Assembly: GCA_030447875.1 (NCBI GenBank)
Contig: JAUJOA010000002.1
Coordinates: 62,001 to 126,000 of the forward strand
DNA length: 64,000 nucleotides
Direction of reading: 5' to 3'
Origin: Thermoleophilaceae bacterium
GTDB taxonomy: Bacteria; Actinomycetota; Thermoleophilia; Solirubrobacterales; Thermoleophilaceae
The notes beneath the pieces were generated by a model. It saw only the letters and a list, made by a program, of their open reading frames with translations, ran no database searches and was not told where the DNA came from. Positions 28,433 to 37,377 of this stretch are shown one piece after another. The translations under genes and the position numbers were made by a program. Positions within the stretch are counted from its first letter, which is position 1. Each line of letters opens with the position of its first letter.

Positions 28433-31087
28433 TTGGCCGTCGCCGCGAGCACCAGGTTCGTATACGACTTTTCCGAGGGCTCGCACGAGATGCGCGAGCT
28501 GTTGGGCGGAAAGGGCGCGGGGGTCGCTGAGATGACGCGCATCCTGGGCCCCGATCGAGTGCCCGCCGGCTTCACGATCACCACGGAGGCGTGCGTCGCC
28601 TACATGGAGGCCGGCCGAGTGGAGCCTGACGGACTCGACGAGCAGGTCGCCGAGGCGCTCGATCGCCTCGAGCAGCACGCTGGAAAGCGGCTCGGAGACG
28701 ACGAGGACCCGCTGCTCGTGTCCGTTCGCTCCGGGGCGCGGGAGTCCATGCCCGGCATGATGGACACCGTCCTGAACCTCGGCCTGAGCGACCGATCGGT
28801 CGAGGGCCTCGCACGGAGGACGGGTGACGAGCGCTTTGCCTGGGACTCCTACCGGCGCTTCGTGCAGATGTTCGGCAACGTCTGCCGCGGCGTGTCCGGA
28901 GAGTCGATCGAGGAGGCGATCGGGGACCGCAAGCGCGACGCCGGAGTCGAGCTCGACACCGAGCTAGGCGTCGACCAGCTCATGGCGCTCACCACGACGT
29001 TCAAGGGCCTCTACCGGGAGCGCACGGGCGAGGAGCTCCCGCAGGATCCGAAGGAGCAGCTGAACCAGGCCATCCGCGCGGTCTTCGACTCGTGGATGGG
29101 CGAGCGCGCTGTGGAGTATCGGCGGATCAACCGCATTCCGGACGAGTGGGGCACAGCGGTCAACGTTCAGCAGATGGTCTTTGGAAACCGCGGCGAGCGC
29201 TCGTGCTCAGGCGTCGCCTTCTCTCGCGACGAGATCACCGGCGCGCCCGAGCCGTCGGGTGACTTCCTGGTGAACGCCCAGGGCGAGGACGTGGTGTCGG
29301 GCGTACGCACGCCGCACGATCTCGGCGCGATGAAGGACGTGATGCCGGACGCCCATGCCCAGCTGCTCGAGATCCTCCGGACGCTCGAGCGCCACTACCG
29401 CGACATGCAGGACACGGAGTTCACCGTCGAGGACGGGCATCTGTACATGCTCCAGACCCGCACCGCCAAGCGTCCCGCGCAGGCGGCCGTGCGGTTCGCC
29501 GTCGACGCGGTGGACGAGGGCCTGCTCAGCCGTGGTCAGGCGCTTCTCACGATCGACGCGGGCTCGCTCGAGGCGCTCCTGCATCCGACCTTCGCCCGCG
29601 ACGCCGACCCGGACGTCCTGGCCCGCGGCGTCAACGCGTCGCCCGGAGCAGCCAAGGGGGCGATCGTCTTCACCGCTCCCGACGCGGTGGCGGCGGGCAA
29701 CCAGGGCCGCGACGTCATCCTCGTGCGGCCGTTCACCGAGGCCGACGACGTGGCGGGCTTCTTCGCCGCCAAGGGGGTGCTCACTTCCGAGGGCGGGAAG
29801 GCGAGCCACGCCGCGCTGGTCGCGCGCGGCATGGGTCGGCCCTGCGTCTGCGGCGCCTCGAGCCTCGAGATAGATCCGGTCGCGGGCGAGGTGCGAGTCG
29901 ACGGCACGGTGCTGCAACGAGGTGACTTGATCGCGATCGACGGGAGCACCGGAACGGTGACCACCGACGACGTGCCGCTCGTGGATCCCGAGGTCGACCC
30001 GAGCTTCGAGACCGTCCTGAGCTGGGCCGATGAGCTCCGCGTCCTGGGCGTTCGCACGAACGCCGACACGCCCGAGGACGCCACGAAGGCGCGCGAGTTC
30101 GGCGCGGAGGGGATCGGCCTCTGTCGCACCGAGCACATGTTCATGGCCGGCGACCGGCAGCCGAAGATGCGAGCGATGATCATGGCCGAAGAGGAGGATG
30201 ACCGCCGCTCCGCGCTGGCGCAGCTGCTGCCGCTGCAGCAGCGAGACTTCGAGGGCCTCTTCTCCGAGATGGCGGGCCTGCCGGTCACGATCCGGCTGCT
30301 CGACCCGCCGCTTCACGAGTTCCTGCCCGACCCCGAGGAGCTCGCGCACGAAGTCGAGAGGGCACGGATCGAGCGGACAGCCGACCTCGACGAGCTCGAG
30401 CACACGCTCGAGCGCGTTCACACGCTTCACGAGACCAATCCGATGCTCGGAACGCGCGGCTGCCGCCTCGGCGTGCTCCACCCCGAGATCTACGAGATGC
30501 AGGTCGCGGCGATCATCCGAGCGTCGAAGGCCGTGAGGGAGCGGACGCGTGAGGCGCCGCACATCGAGATCATGATCCCGCTCGTGGCATACGAGAAGGA
30601 GCTCGAGTTGATGCGCGGGCTCGTCGAGCGCGTGGTGGACGAAGAGGGTGGCGGCAGCGGTCTCGAGCTGAGCGTCGGCACCATGATCGAGCTGCCGCGC
30701 GCCTGCTTCGTGGCCGACCGAATCGCGCGCGCTGCGGACTTCTTCTCGTTCGGCACGAACGACCTCACGCAGACCGCCCTGGGCTTCTCGCGCGACGACG
30801 TGGAGGGCAGGTTCCTGGCCTCTTACATCGAATCGAAGATCGTCGATCGCAGCCCGTTCGACACGATCGACCAGCCCGGGGTCGGCTGGCTCGTCCGCCT
30901 CGCGGCCTGGACCGGTCGCGAGGCCAAGCCGGATCTCAAGCTGGGGATCTGCGGCGAGCACGGTGGCGACCCACTCTCGGTCGCCTTCTTCCACATGGCC
31001 GGGCTCGACTACGTGAGCTGCTCGCCCTACCGCGTGCCGATCGCACGCGTGGCCGCGGCGCAGGCGGCTGTGAGGGACTGGCGATGA
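28433..31087 (+). CDS. ppdK: Pyruvate, phosphate dikinase
   Basis: 884 residues from TTG 28433, with GAGGA about 7 bases upstream. Reversible conversion of pyruvate, ATP and phosphate to PEP, AMP and PPi. N-terminal ATP-grasp domain (LLGGKGAGVAEM), the phospho-histidine loop GGKASHAALVARGMGRPC with His459, and the C-terminal PEP/pyruvate barrel with FGTNDLTQTALGFSRDD and GICGEHGGDP (Cys840). Length matches the bacterial family. Stands between recO and a secreted protein with no obvious operon partner. May serve gluconeogenesis or PPi-linked glycolysis. Confidence 0.96.
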   Translation: MAVAASTRFVYDFSEGSHEMRELLGGKGAGVAEMTRILGPDRVPAGFTITTEACVAYMEAGRVEPDGLDEQVAEALDRLEQHAGKRLGDDEDPLLVSVRSGARESMPGMMDTVLNLGLSDRSVEGLARRTGDERFAWDSYRRFVQMFGNVCRGVSGESIEEAIGDRKRDAGVELDTELGVDQLMALTTTFKGLYRERTGEELPQDPKEQLNQAIRAVFDSWMGERAVEYRRINRIPDEWGTAVNVQQMVFGNRGERSCSGVAFSRDEITGAPEPSGDFLVNAQGEDVVSGVRTPHDLGAMKDVMPDAHAQLLEILRTLERHYRDMQDTEFTVEDGHLYMLQTRTAKRPAQAAVRFAVDAVDEGLLSRGQALLTIDAGSLEALLHPTFARDADPDVLARGVNASPGAAKGAIVFTAPDAVAAGNQGRDVILVRPFTEADDVAGFFAAKGVLTSEGGKASHAALVARGMGRPCVCGASSLEIDPVAGEVRVDGTVLQRGDLIAIDGSTGTVTTDDVPLVDPEVDPSFETVLSWADELRVLGVRTNADTPEDATKAREFGAEGIGLCRTEHMFMAGDRQPKMRAMIMAEEEDDRRSALAQLLPLQQRDFEGLFSEMAGLPVTIRLLDPPLHEFLPDPEELAHEVERARIERTADLDELEHTLERVHTLHETNPMLGTRGCRLGVLHPEIYEMQVAAIIRASKAVRERTREAPHIEIMIPLVAYEKELELMRGLVERVVDEEGGGSGLELSVGTMIELPRACFVADRIARAADFFSFGTNDLTQTALGFSRDDVEGRFLASYIESKIVDRSPFDTIDQPGVGWLVRLAAWTGREAKPDLKLGICGEHGGDPLSVAFFHMAGLDYVSCSPYRVPIARVAAAQAAVRDWR

Positions 31088-31145
31088 CGCCGTTCACCGA
31101 ACCGGGTGGCGCGCCGGCGCGCCTTCGCCTATCGTGTCGTCCGTG

Positions 31146-33311
31146 ATGCGGATCCTCGGTAGGCGCTGGAGACGGCAGACCGTGCGCCGAGCACTGCTTG
31201 TGGGGGCGGTAGTTCTGGCGGCGCTGGCTCTGCCCGCGCTGGCGCTCGCACACCTCGAGCGGCCGTCTTACTGGCCGGACCCGCGGCCCGACAAGTCGGT
31301 CAAGCCGGCGGCAGGCGGCGAGGTGCCCGACGCCCGCTCGCTCGAGTCCGCCGCTACCGGCCGAGGGCCGGGGCAGGTGCGCGTGGTCTGCGAGGGCCGC
31401 AACGGCAGCAGGTCCCTCGACCTCCTCCGAAGCTCGATCCGGTCCGCGCGCAACAACGGCTTTCGCCTGCGTCCCAGCCAGGAGAAGACGTCCTTGAGTC
31501 GCCGGCAGGCCGACGATTTGATGCAGACCAATCGCCGCCTCGCGAGGCAGTGCGACTACAAGCTCATCCAGCAGGCCGTCTTCGACTCGGGCAACGACGA
31601 CCGCGTCGTCGTGATGCCGGGCCACTATCGCGAGGGCCCGTCACGACGCGAGCCGACGAATGATCCGCGCTGTGCGGACATGACTCAGGACAACGGCTCC
31701 GGCGGCGAGGCGCCGAGCTACCGCTACCAGGTCACGTGCCCGAACGACCAGAACCTCATCTACATCCAGGGACGCAAGGTCCCGAAGAAGCCACCGCCCG
31801 AGCCGCCGCGCGAGGAGCGCGAGGGCATCCCCGACCTGGGCCGTTGCGTGCGCTGCAACCTGCAGCTCGAGGGCTCAGGCGTCAAGCCCACCGATGTGGT
31901 GATGGATGCCGGCAAGAACTATGCGGGCGCGCGCTCGCGTTCCAGCTTCAGACGCAAAAGCTCGTCTGACGGCGGCGGATCGAGACCCGGCGCCAAGCCC
32001 GGAGTGGCCAACGGCTGCGACTTCGAGCCCGAGTGCGCCTATGCGAAGGACGTGGTCCTGCGCGTCGATCGTGCCGACGGCTTCGTGGGGCGCAACTTCC
32101 TCACGAAGAGCTCCACCGAGCACGGCGTCTACATCGAGGAGACCGACGGCTACCTGCTGAACAAGACGAAGTTCTTCTGGTCGGCCGAGTACGGAAACCT
32201 CACCTTCACCTCGGATCACGGCGTCTACAAGAACTGCGACTCATATGGCGCGGGCGACGCCGCGGTCTATCCCGGGGCGGCTCCCGAGACCGGCGAGGAC
32301 GTCGAGGACAAATCCTTCTATCCCGACGCCCCGCGGTTCAACACCGTGGTCAAGAAGTGCGACCTGCGCAGCAGCGCCCTCGCCTACTCGGGCTCGCAGG
32401 GCAATGCCGTACGGATCACCCGGAACGAGATCTACGCGAACACGGCCGGGATCGTGAGCGACTCGATCTCGGCCTCCGGCCACCCCGGCTATCCGCCGGA
32501 CAGCATCAGCGTCGACCACAACAACATCTACTCGAACAACCTCGACTCCTACAACGACCCGCCGTTCGTGAACACTGTCGGGCTCCCGATCGGCGTGGGA
32601 ATGTTCTGGCCGGGCGTGAACAGCAGCACGGTCAAAAAGAACTACATCTTCGACAATTGGCGCCGGGGGACGATGCTGGCGGGCGTGCCCGATGCGGCCA
32701 CTCGAGGATCGCCCGAGGATCCAAGCCCCTCTGCCTGCAGGAACCCGGCCGCGCAGACCTCATGTGACGACGAGTATCGCGACAACTTCATGGGCCAGGC
32801 GCCACGCGGCTTCAAGCCATCGGTGGCGGTCGGCAAGTTCGACAACCCCTCGAGCCTCGGTGGCGGCAAGAGAAACGGCGTCGACTTCTGGTGGGACGAG
32901 TTCCCGACCAATGAGGGCAACTGCTGGCACGACAACGAGGGCCCGAACGGCAAGCGCAGCAGCCTCACGGCCGATCCTTCGATAAACCCTGTCCCCGGGA
33001 TCAACGCCCCGGGCTTCCTCCCCGAGGTCTGCAACCCGGACGACCCCACCTACGCCGCGGGCATCGGCACCGGTGACGCGGTGAAGGAAGCGGAGCTGGT
33101 CAACTGCGCCGTGACGTACGAGCCGGGTAACACCGCAGCCGACAATCCTGTTTGCCCCTGGTTCAGGACGCCGCCCGAGCCGGGCAGCGCGGAGGCCGCT
33201 CGGGAGCAGGACGCGTCGGCCCGAGCCGCGCGCGACTTCGAGCGCTCGGACGAAGGCGTGCGGCTACGCGATCGCCTCCATTCGCTCAGCACGGTCGCGG
33301 AGCGGCGCTAG
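31146..33311 (+). CDS. Secreted right-handed parallel beta-helix protein
   Basis: 721 residues from ATG 31146; GTG at 31134 also possible. A basic N-terminus and hydrophobic core end in ALALAHLERP, a good signal peptide with ALA-type cleavage near residue 36. From about residue 330 to 510 short repeats of beta-strand and turn dominate (NKTKFFWSAEYGNLTFTS, ITRNEIYANTAGIVSDS, VDHNNIYSNNLDSYND), the signature of NosD/pectate-lyase-like beta helices. Several cysteines may pair outside the cell. Catalytic residues are not evident. It ends 4 bases before a small lipoprotein gene, suggesting a two-gene export unit. Confidence 0.8.
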   Translation: MRILGRRWRRQTVRRALLVGAVVLAALALPALALAHLERPSYWPDPRPDKSVKPAAGGEVPDARSLESAATGRGPGQVRVVCEGRNGSRSLDLLRSSIRSARNNGFRLRPSQEKTSLSRRQADDLMQTNRRLARQCDYKLIQQAVFDSGNDDRVVVMPGHYREGPSRREPTNDPRCADMTQDNGSGGEAPSYRYQVTCPNDQNLIYIQGRKVPKKPPPEPPREEREGIPDLGRCVRCNLQLEGSGVKPTDVVMDAGKNYAGARSRSSFRRKSSSDGGGSRPGAKPGVANGCDFEPECAYAKDVVLRVDRADGFVGRNFLTKSSTEHGVYIEETDGYLLNKTKFFWSAEYGNLTFTSDHGVYKNCDSYGAGDAAVYPGAAPETGEDVEDKSFYPDAPRFNTVVKKCDLRSSALAYSGSQGNAVRITRNEIYANTAGIVSDSISASGHPGYPPDSISVDHNNIYSNNLDSYNDPPFVNTVGLPIGVGMFWPGVNSSTVKKNYIFDNWRRGTMLAGVPDAATRGSPEDPSPSACRNPAAQTSCDDEYRDNFMGQAPRGFKPSVAVGKFDNPSSLGGGKRNGVDFWWDEFPTNEGNCWHDNEGPNGKRSSLTADPSINPVPGINAPGFLPEVCNPDDPTYAAGIGTGDAVKEAELVNCAVTYEPGNTAADNPVCPWFRTPPEPGSAEAAREQDASARAARDFERSDEGVRLRDRLHSLSTVAERR

Positions 33312-33315
33312 AGGC

Positions 33316-33675
33316 GTGCGGCGGGCTGGCGCGGGCGCGCTGGCCGTGGTAGCCGTCGCCCTCGCCGCGTGCGGCAACGACAAGCCTCCGAGCGACGCGG
33401 AGGCGACGGGCGTGGGTCAGGTCAGAGCGGGGTCGGTCGCCTCACTCGCGCAGTGCAGCGACTGGAACGCGGGCACCGAGGAGGAGCGACGGGCCACGGT
33501 CGCCGACATTCGCGCCCAGCTCAATCAGGCCGGAGCCGATGGACCGACGCCTGAGTTGCCCGACGCCGAGGCATACGACCTGTTTGAACGTGCCTGCTCG
33601 AGCGACGTCGCGGCAGGCCTTCGCCTGTACAAGATCTACGCTCGCGCCGCCGCCTTCGCGCCTCTGGCCGAGTAG
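33316..33675 (+). CDS. Small lipoprotein, function unknown
   Basis: 119 residues from GTG 33316. The signal peptide ends in a lipobox, VALAACGN, so Cys19 or so is likely lipidated. The mature part is helical and acidic, with SLAQCSDWNAGTEEER and LFERACSSDVAAGLRLYKIY carrying two further cysteines that could pair. It starts 4 bases after the beta-helix gene and is probably co-translated with it. No family name can be given. Confidence 0.72.
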   Translation: MRRAGAGALAVVAVALAACGNDKPPSDAEATGVGQVRAGSVASLAQCSDWNAGTEEERRATVADIRAQLNQAGADGPTPELPDAEAYDLFERACSSDVAAGLRLYKIYARAAAFAPLAE

Positions 33676-33703
33676 GCCGGTGTCGACGCAGGCGCGGCTT
33701 TCC

Positions 33704-34639
33704 TCAGGCGTCCTCCGCGCGTGCCGCGACGCGCCCTTCGATCTTGAGGAGGTCGCTCGTGGCGACGTGATCGACCTGCAACGTCGTGTGGCTGATCTCG
33801 AACCGCTCGCGGAGGACTTCCTCGAGGCGTAGGCGCGCCGCGTGGCAATCGTCGTCGCGGCCCACGAGCACGTGGGCGGAGAGCGCCGGGAACCCCGAGG
33901 TGACCTCCCAGACGTGGAGGTCGTGCACCTCGACCACGGCCGGCTCCCGGATCAGCTCCCGCCCGATGTCGTCGGGATCGATTCCGGCCGGTGCCCCCTC
34001 GAGCAGCACCCGCCCGGAATCCCTGATGAGTCCCCACGCCGCCCGAAGCATCAGGGCGGCGACGAGGAGGGACGCCAGCGGGTCGGCGCGGTCGAAGCCG
34101 GTGGTCAGCACGACCGCGCCGGCGACCGCCGTCGCGATGAAGGCATAGAGGTCGGTGAGGATGTGCTGGAAGCTGCCCTCGACGTTCAGGCTGCGACGGT
34201 TGGCTCCGGCGAGCGTCCAGGTGGCGGCGAGGTTCACGCCGATCCCCGCCACGGCGACGGCCAGAACGAGGCCGCCCTCCACGTCGGGCGGCTCGACCAG
34301 CCGGCGTATCCCCTCGTAGACGATGAACGCCGCGAGCACGGCGAGCGTGGCGCCGTTCAACTGGGCGCTGAGGATCTCCGCGCGCTTGAGGCCGAAGGTC
34401 ATCGCCCCCTTCGCGGGGCGGGCGGCAAGCCGCAGCGCGACCAGCGACAGGCCGATCGCCGCCGCGTCGGTGAGCATGTGCGCGGCGTCCGACAGCAGCG
34501 CCAGGGACGAGGCGAGGATCCCGACGACCACCTCGAGCGTCATGAACGCGAGGATCAGGGCGAGGGCGACTCCGAGCCGCCTCGGGTCCCCGTCGCCCTG
34601 GCCGCGGTGCTGGTGCGGGTGACGGTGTGCGCTAGACAC
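33704..34639 (-). CDS. Cation diffusion facilitator (zinc/cadmium/cobalt exporter)
   Basis: 311 residues from GTG 34639, an N-terminus rich in His (SSAHRHPHQHRG). An ATG at 34720 would add 27 residues with no helix. Six membrane helices, with the transport-site motifs SDAAHMLTD in helix 2 and FQHILTDLYAF in helix 5 (HxxxD each). The cytoplasmic dimerisation domain has VHDLHVWEVTSGFPALSAHV. CzcD/ZitB-like, so Zn2+ or Cd2+ efflux is likely. Divergent from three genes for membrane and periplasmic proteins. Confidence 0.9.
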   Translation of the reverse strand: MSSAHRHPHQHRGQGDGDPRRLGVALALILAFMTLEVVVGILASSLALLSDAAHMLTDAAAIGLSLVALRLAARPAKGAMTFGLKRAEILSAQLNGATLAVLAAFIVYEGIRRLVEPPDVEGGLVLAVAVAGIGVNLAATWTLAGANRRSLNVEGSFQHILTDLYAFIATAVAGAVVLTTGFDRADPLASLLVAALMLRAAWGLIRDSGRVLLEGAPAGIDPDDIGRELIREPAVVEVHDLHVWEVTSGFPALSAHVLVGRDDDCHAARLRLEEVLRERFEISHTTLQVDHVATSDLLKIEGRVAARAEDA

Positions 34640-34791
34640 GCTTCCCGCAGCAGCCTTCCTGACCCGCGGGGCCGGCAGCCGCGATGGGAGCCGGGCAGCG
34701 GTCCTCGGCCACGGACCCATCCTAACGTTCGTAATACGTCGGCCCCGGCGCCGTGCCCTGGCTCGCGCGCCGGCTTGGAATACTGAAACCG

Positions 34792-35373
34792 ATGTCGCTG
34801 AGACGTCCTGTCCTTCGGTCGACGGCTCTAGTGGGAGCCGGCGCCTTCGCCCTGCATGAGCTGAGGTACCTCGTCGGCTATCCGATGTCATCCGAGCACG
34901 CGCTGGCCGCCCAAGGCCACGGGTACCTCTCGATCCTGGGGCCGCTGCTGGTGGTCATCGTGGGACTGGCGGCAGGTCAGTTCGTGGCGTCGGTCGCGCG
35001 CGGACGCGGGCGGGGCGCGCGCGGCACGGGCTTCGCGCGCATCTGGCTCCGGGCCAGCGCGGCGCTCCTCTCGATCTACGTCGCCCAGGAGTCGCTCGAG
35101 GGATCGCTGACGGCTGGCCATCCCGATGGCCTGGCCGGCGTCTTCGGAGCCGGTGGTTGGTCGGCGTTCTTCCTCGCGGTGGCGATCGGAGCGCTGGTTG
35201 CGCTCGCTCTGCACGAGGCCGACGGACCGATCGTCTTCTCGTCTCGGCGAGCGTTGCCCGCCGGCCGAGCGCGACTTCAGCCTCTCAAGCTCCCGGCACG
35301 GGCCGACCTGCCTTCCGCCGGCGTCCTCGGCCGCAACCTGGCCGGCCGCGCCCCGCCGCTGATCTCCGCCTGA
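34792..35373 (+). CDS. Membrane protein of unknown function in putative metal island
   Basis: 193 residues from ATG 34792. About four helices: residues 10-25, 48-72, 90-105 and 125-148. Conserved-looking polar residues sit at helix ends: ALHELRYLVGYP and QGHGYLSIL near the N-terminus, YVAQESLEGSL in the middle. The C-terminal 40 residues are basic and proline-rich, likely cytoplasmic. It precedes a cupredoxin-like gene by 52 bases and a large membrane protein. No family is recognised. Confidence 0.75.
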   Translation: MSLRRPVLRSTALVGAGAFALHELRYLVGYPMSSEHALAAQGHGYLSILGPLLVVIVGLAAGQFVASVARGRGRGARGTGFARIWLRASAALLSIYVAQESLEGSLTAGHPDGLAGVFGAGGWSAFFLAVAIGALVALALHEADGPIVFSSRRALPAGRARLQPLKLPARADLPSAGVLGRNLAGRAPPLISA

Positions 35374-35425
35374 GCACTTCGCGCTCCGCGGACAGCGGGG
35401 CCCAACTGCGAGAACGGAGGTACCT

Positions 35426-35881
35426 GTGCCAAGCAGGCAACGCATCGGATTGATCGCGGCCGCGGTGGCAGTGGCCGCGGTGGCGTTCGTCGTCCTGCGC
35501 CCGCAAGGCGACGGGGAAGAGATTCGCCCGCGGAACGCTCCCGAACAAGCGGCCGACGGATCCACTCCCCGATCGGGATCGGCAGCCGGGTCCAGGGAGC
35601 GCGAGAGGAAGCCTGCCCCCGATGTCGCTCGAATCAAGGTGGCGGACGGGGCGCCCGTGGGCGGGGTGGAGCGGCTCGAACTGAGCAAGGGAGACGACGT
35701 CCGGTTCGAGGTCAGCTCCGACACACCGGAGGAGGTCCATGTGCACGGCTACGACGTGTTCGAGGAGGTCGCCCCCGGGGAGGAGGCGCGGTTCGACTTT
35801 CCCGCCGAGCTCGAGGGCATCTTCGAGGTCGAGCTGGAGGGCTCACATACGGCGATCGCCGAGCTGAGGGTCAGCCCATGA
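35426..35881 (+). CDS. Membrane-anchored cupredoxin-like protein
   Basis: 151 residues. One N-terminal membrane anchor (IGLIAAAVAVAAVAFVVL), a disordered Gly/Ser/Arg linker, then a beta-sandwich of about 85 residues with DVRFEVSSDTPEEVHVHGYD, PGEEARFDFPAELEG and VELEGSHTAIAEL. The layout is that of a small cupredoxin, and histidines occur at two loop sites, but the cysteine of a type 1 copper centre is missing. It may be a metal carrier rather than an electron carrier. The final codons overlap the next gene by 4 bases (ATGA). Confidence 0.75.
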   Translation: MPSRQRIGLIAAAVAVAAVAFVVLRPQGDGEEIRPRNAPEQAADGSTPRSGSAAGSRERERKPAPDVARIKVADGAPVGGVERLELSKGDDVRFEVSSDTPEEVHVHGYDVFEEVAPGEEARFDFPAELEGIFEVELEGSHTAIAELRVSP

Positions 35882-37326
35882 GGGCTCGACTCGCGCTTGG
35901 CACAACGGCGGCAGCGCTCCTGGCCGGAGCGCTGCTGCCCACGTCCGCCCTGGCGCACGGCCTCGTCGTTCGAGAGGACCTCCCCATCCCGGAGTCCCTC
36001 TTCGGGGTGGGAGCCGCGGTGGTGCTCATCGTCTCGTTCGTCGGCCTTGCGCTGCTGTGGACGACGCCCCGGCTCGAGGACGAGCGCTGGCGAGCACTTC
36101 CCGGCGGCGTCGGGCGGTTGCTCGGCGCTCCGCACGTGCGCCGGCCGCTCGAGCTGGTTGCCGGCCTGGTCGGCGTGCTCCTGCTGGTCGTGGTGGTCTG
36201 GAGCGGGCTCGCGGGCGTCCAGACATCGGCGGCCAACTTCGCGCCGAACTTCGTCTACGTCGTCTTCTGGCTCGGACTCGTCCCGGTGAGCGTCATCTTC
36301 GGCGACGTCTTCCGCGCCTTCAACCCGTGGCGGGCGGTCGGGCGCGCCTTCGCCTGGATCGCGGGGCGGTTGTCCGGTGGCGGTCTCCCCGAGCCGCTTC
36401 CCTATCCCGACCGGCTCGGCCGCTGGCCGGCCGCCGCCGGGGTCTTAGCGTTCGCTTGGCTCGAGCTGGTGGCCGACGGAGGTGACATGCCACGGACAGT
36501 GGCGATCGCAACCCTCGTCTACTCTGCCGCCACCTTCCTCGGGATGGCGCTCTACGGAGTCGATGCCTGGATCGCGCGGGCCGAGGCCTTCTCCGTCTAC
36601 TTCAACCTCTTCTCACGGGTGTCGGTCTTCGAGCGGCGTGGAAACGAGGTGGGCGTCCGCCGCCCGCTGTCGGGACTGTCGTCGCTCGAGCCGCTTCCCG
36701 GGACCGTCGGGCTGCTCATGGTCATGATCGGCTCGGTCAGCTTCGACGGCCTGAGTGGAGGCCAGGACTGGCAGCGCATCGTGCCCGCGTTGCAGGATGC
36801 TTTCGGAGCGCTCGGGCTGGGGCCGGCACGGACGCTCGAGCTGACCTTCGGCTTCGGGCTGGTGGCGACGATCGCGCTCGTCACCGCCTTCTACCGCCTC
36901 GGCATCGCCGGGGCCAGGAGCGTGGGCGGTCGGCTCGGGCAGCGAGAGCTGGCGCGCGCCTTCGTTCATTCGCTCGTGCCGATCGCGCTCGTGTATGCGG
37001 CCGCGCACTACGTGAGCCTGCTCGTCATCCAGGGCCAGGCGGTCGGCTTTCTCGCCTCGGACCCGCTCGGCGAGGGCTGGAACGTGTTCGGCACCGCGGC
37101 GGCCACGATCGACTACGGCGTGCTGAGCCAGAGCGCCTACTGGTACATGCAGGTCGGCTTCGTCGTGGCCGGCCACATGGCGGCGCTCACGCTCGCCCAC
37201 GACCGGGCGCTCGCGCTGTACGAGCGCGGGCGGCTGGCGGTCCGCTCGCAGTACTGGATGCTCGCCGTGATGGTCGGGTTCACGATCCTGGCGCTCTGGC
37301 TGCTCGCTCAGGCAAACGAGGGCTGA
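35878..37326 (+). CDS. Large multi-helix membrane protein with signal peptide
   Basis: 482 residues. A signal-type start ending ALAHGLVVRED, then about 10-11 membrane helices. Notable are FRAFNPWRAVGRA, FYRLGIAGARSVGG, YAAAHYVSLLVIQGQ and a histidine-bearing helix VVAGHMAALTLAHDRAL near the end. Similar actinobacterial proteins are sometimes labelled fenitrothion hydrolase in databases; that label is from memory and the function is doubtful. Overlap with the cupredoxin-like gene by ATGA points to a joint role, perhaps in handling metal at the outer face. No enzymatic motif is certain. Confidence 0.82.
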   Translation: MRARLALGTTAAALLAGALLPTSALAHGLVVREDLPIPESLFGVGAAVVLIVSFVGLALLWTTPRLEDERWRALPGGVGRLLGAPHVRRPLELVAGLVGVLLLVVVVWSGLAGVQTSAANFAPNFVYVVFWLGLVPVSVIFGDVFRAFNPWRAVGRAFAWIAGRLSGGGLPEPLPYPDRLGRWPAAAGVLAFAWLELVADGGDMPRTVAIATLVYSAATFLGMALYGVDAWIARAEAFSVYFNLFSRVSVFERRGNEVGVRRPLSGLSSLEPLPGTVGLLMVMIGSVSFDGLSGGQDWQRIVPALQDAFGALGLGPARTLELTFGFGLVATIALVTAFYRLGIAGARSVGGRLGQRELARAFVHSLVPIALVYAAAHYVSLLVIQGQAVGFLASDPLGEGWNVFGTAAATIDYGVLSQSAYWYMQVGFVVAGHMAALTLAHDRALALYERGRLAVRSQYWMLAVMVGFTILALWLLAQANEG

Positions 37327-37377
37327 GCCGGGCGGGCGCGCCGGTACGGCCGCCGTCCTCGGTGAGACAATCGCGCC

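Noticed and set aside
34700-34791. Metal-responsive operator between the CDF gene and the divergent operon
   Set aside because: A short AACGTT palindrome is seen but it is too short and unlike known Zur, ArsR or CsoR sites.
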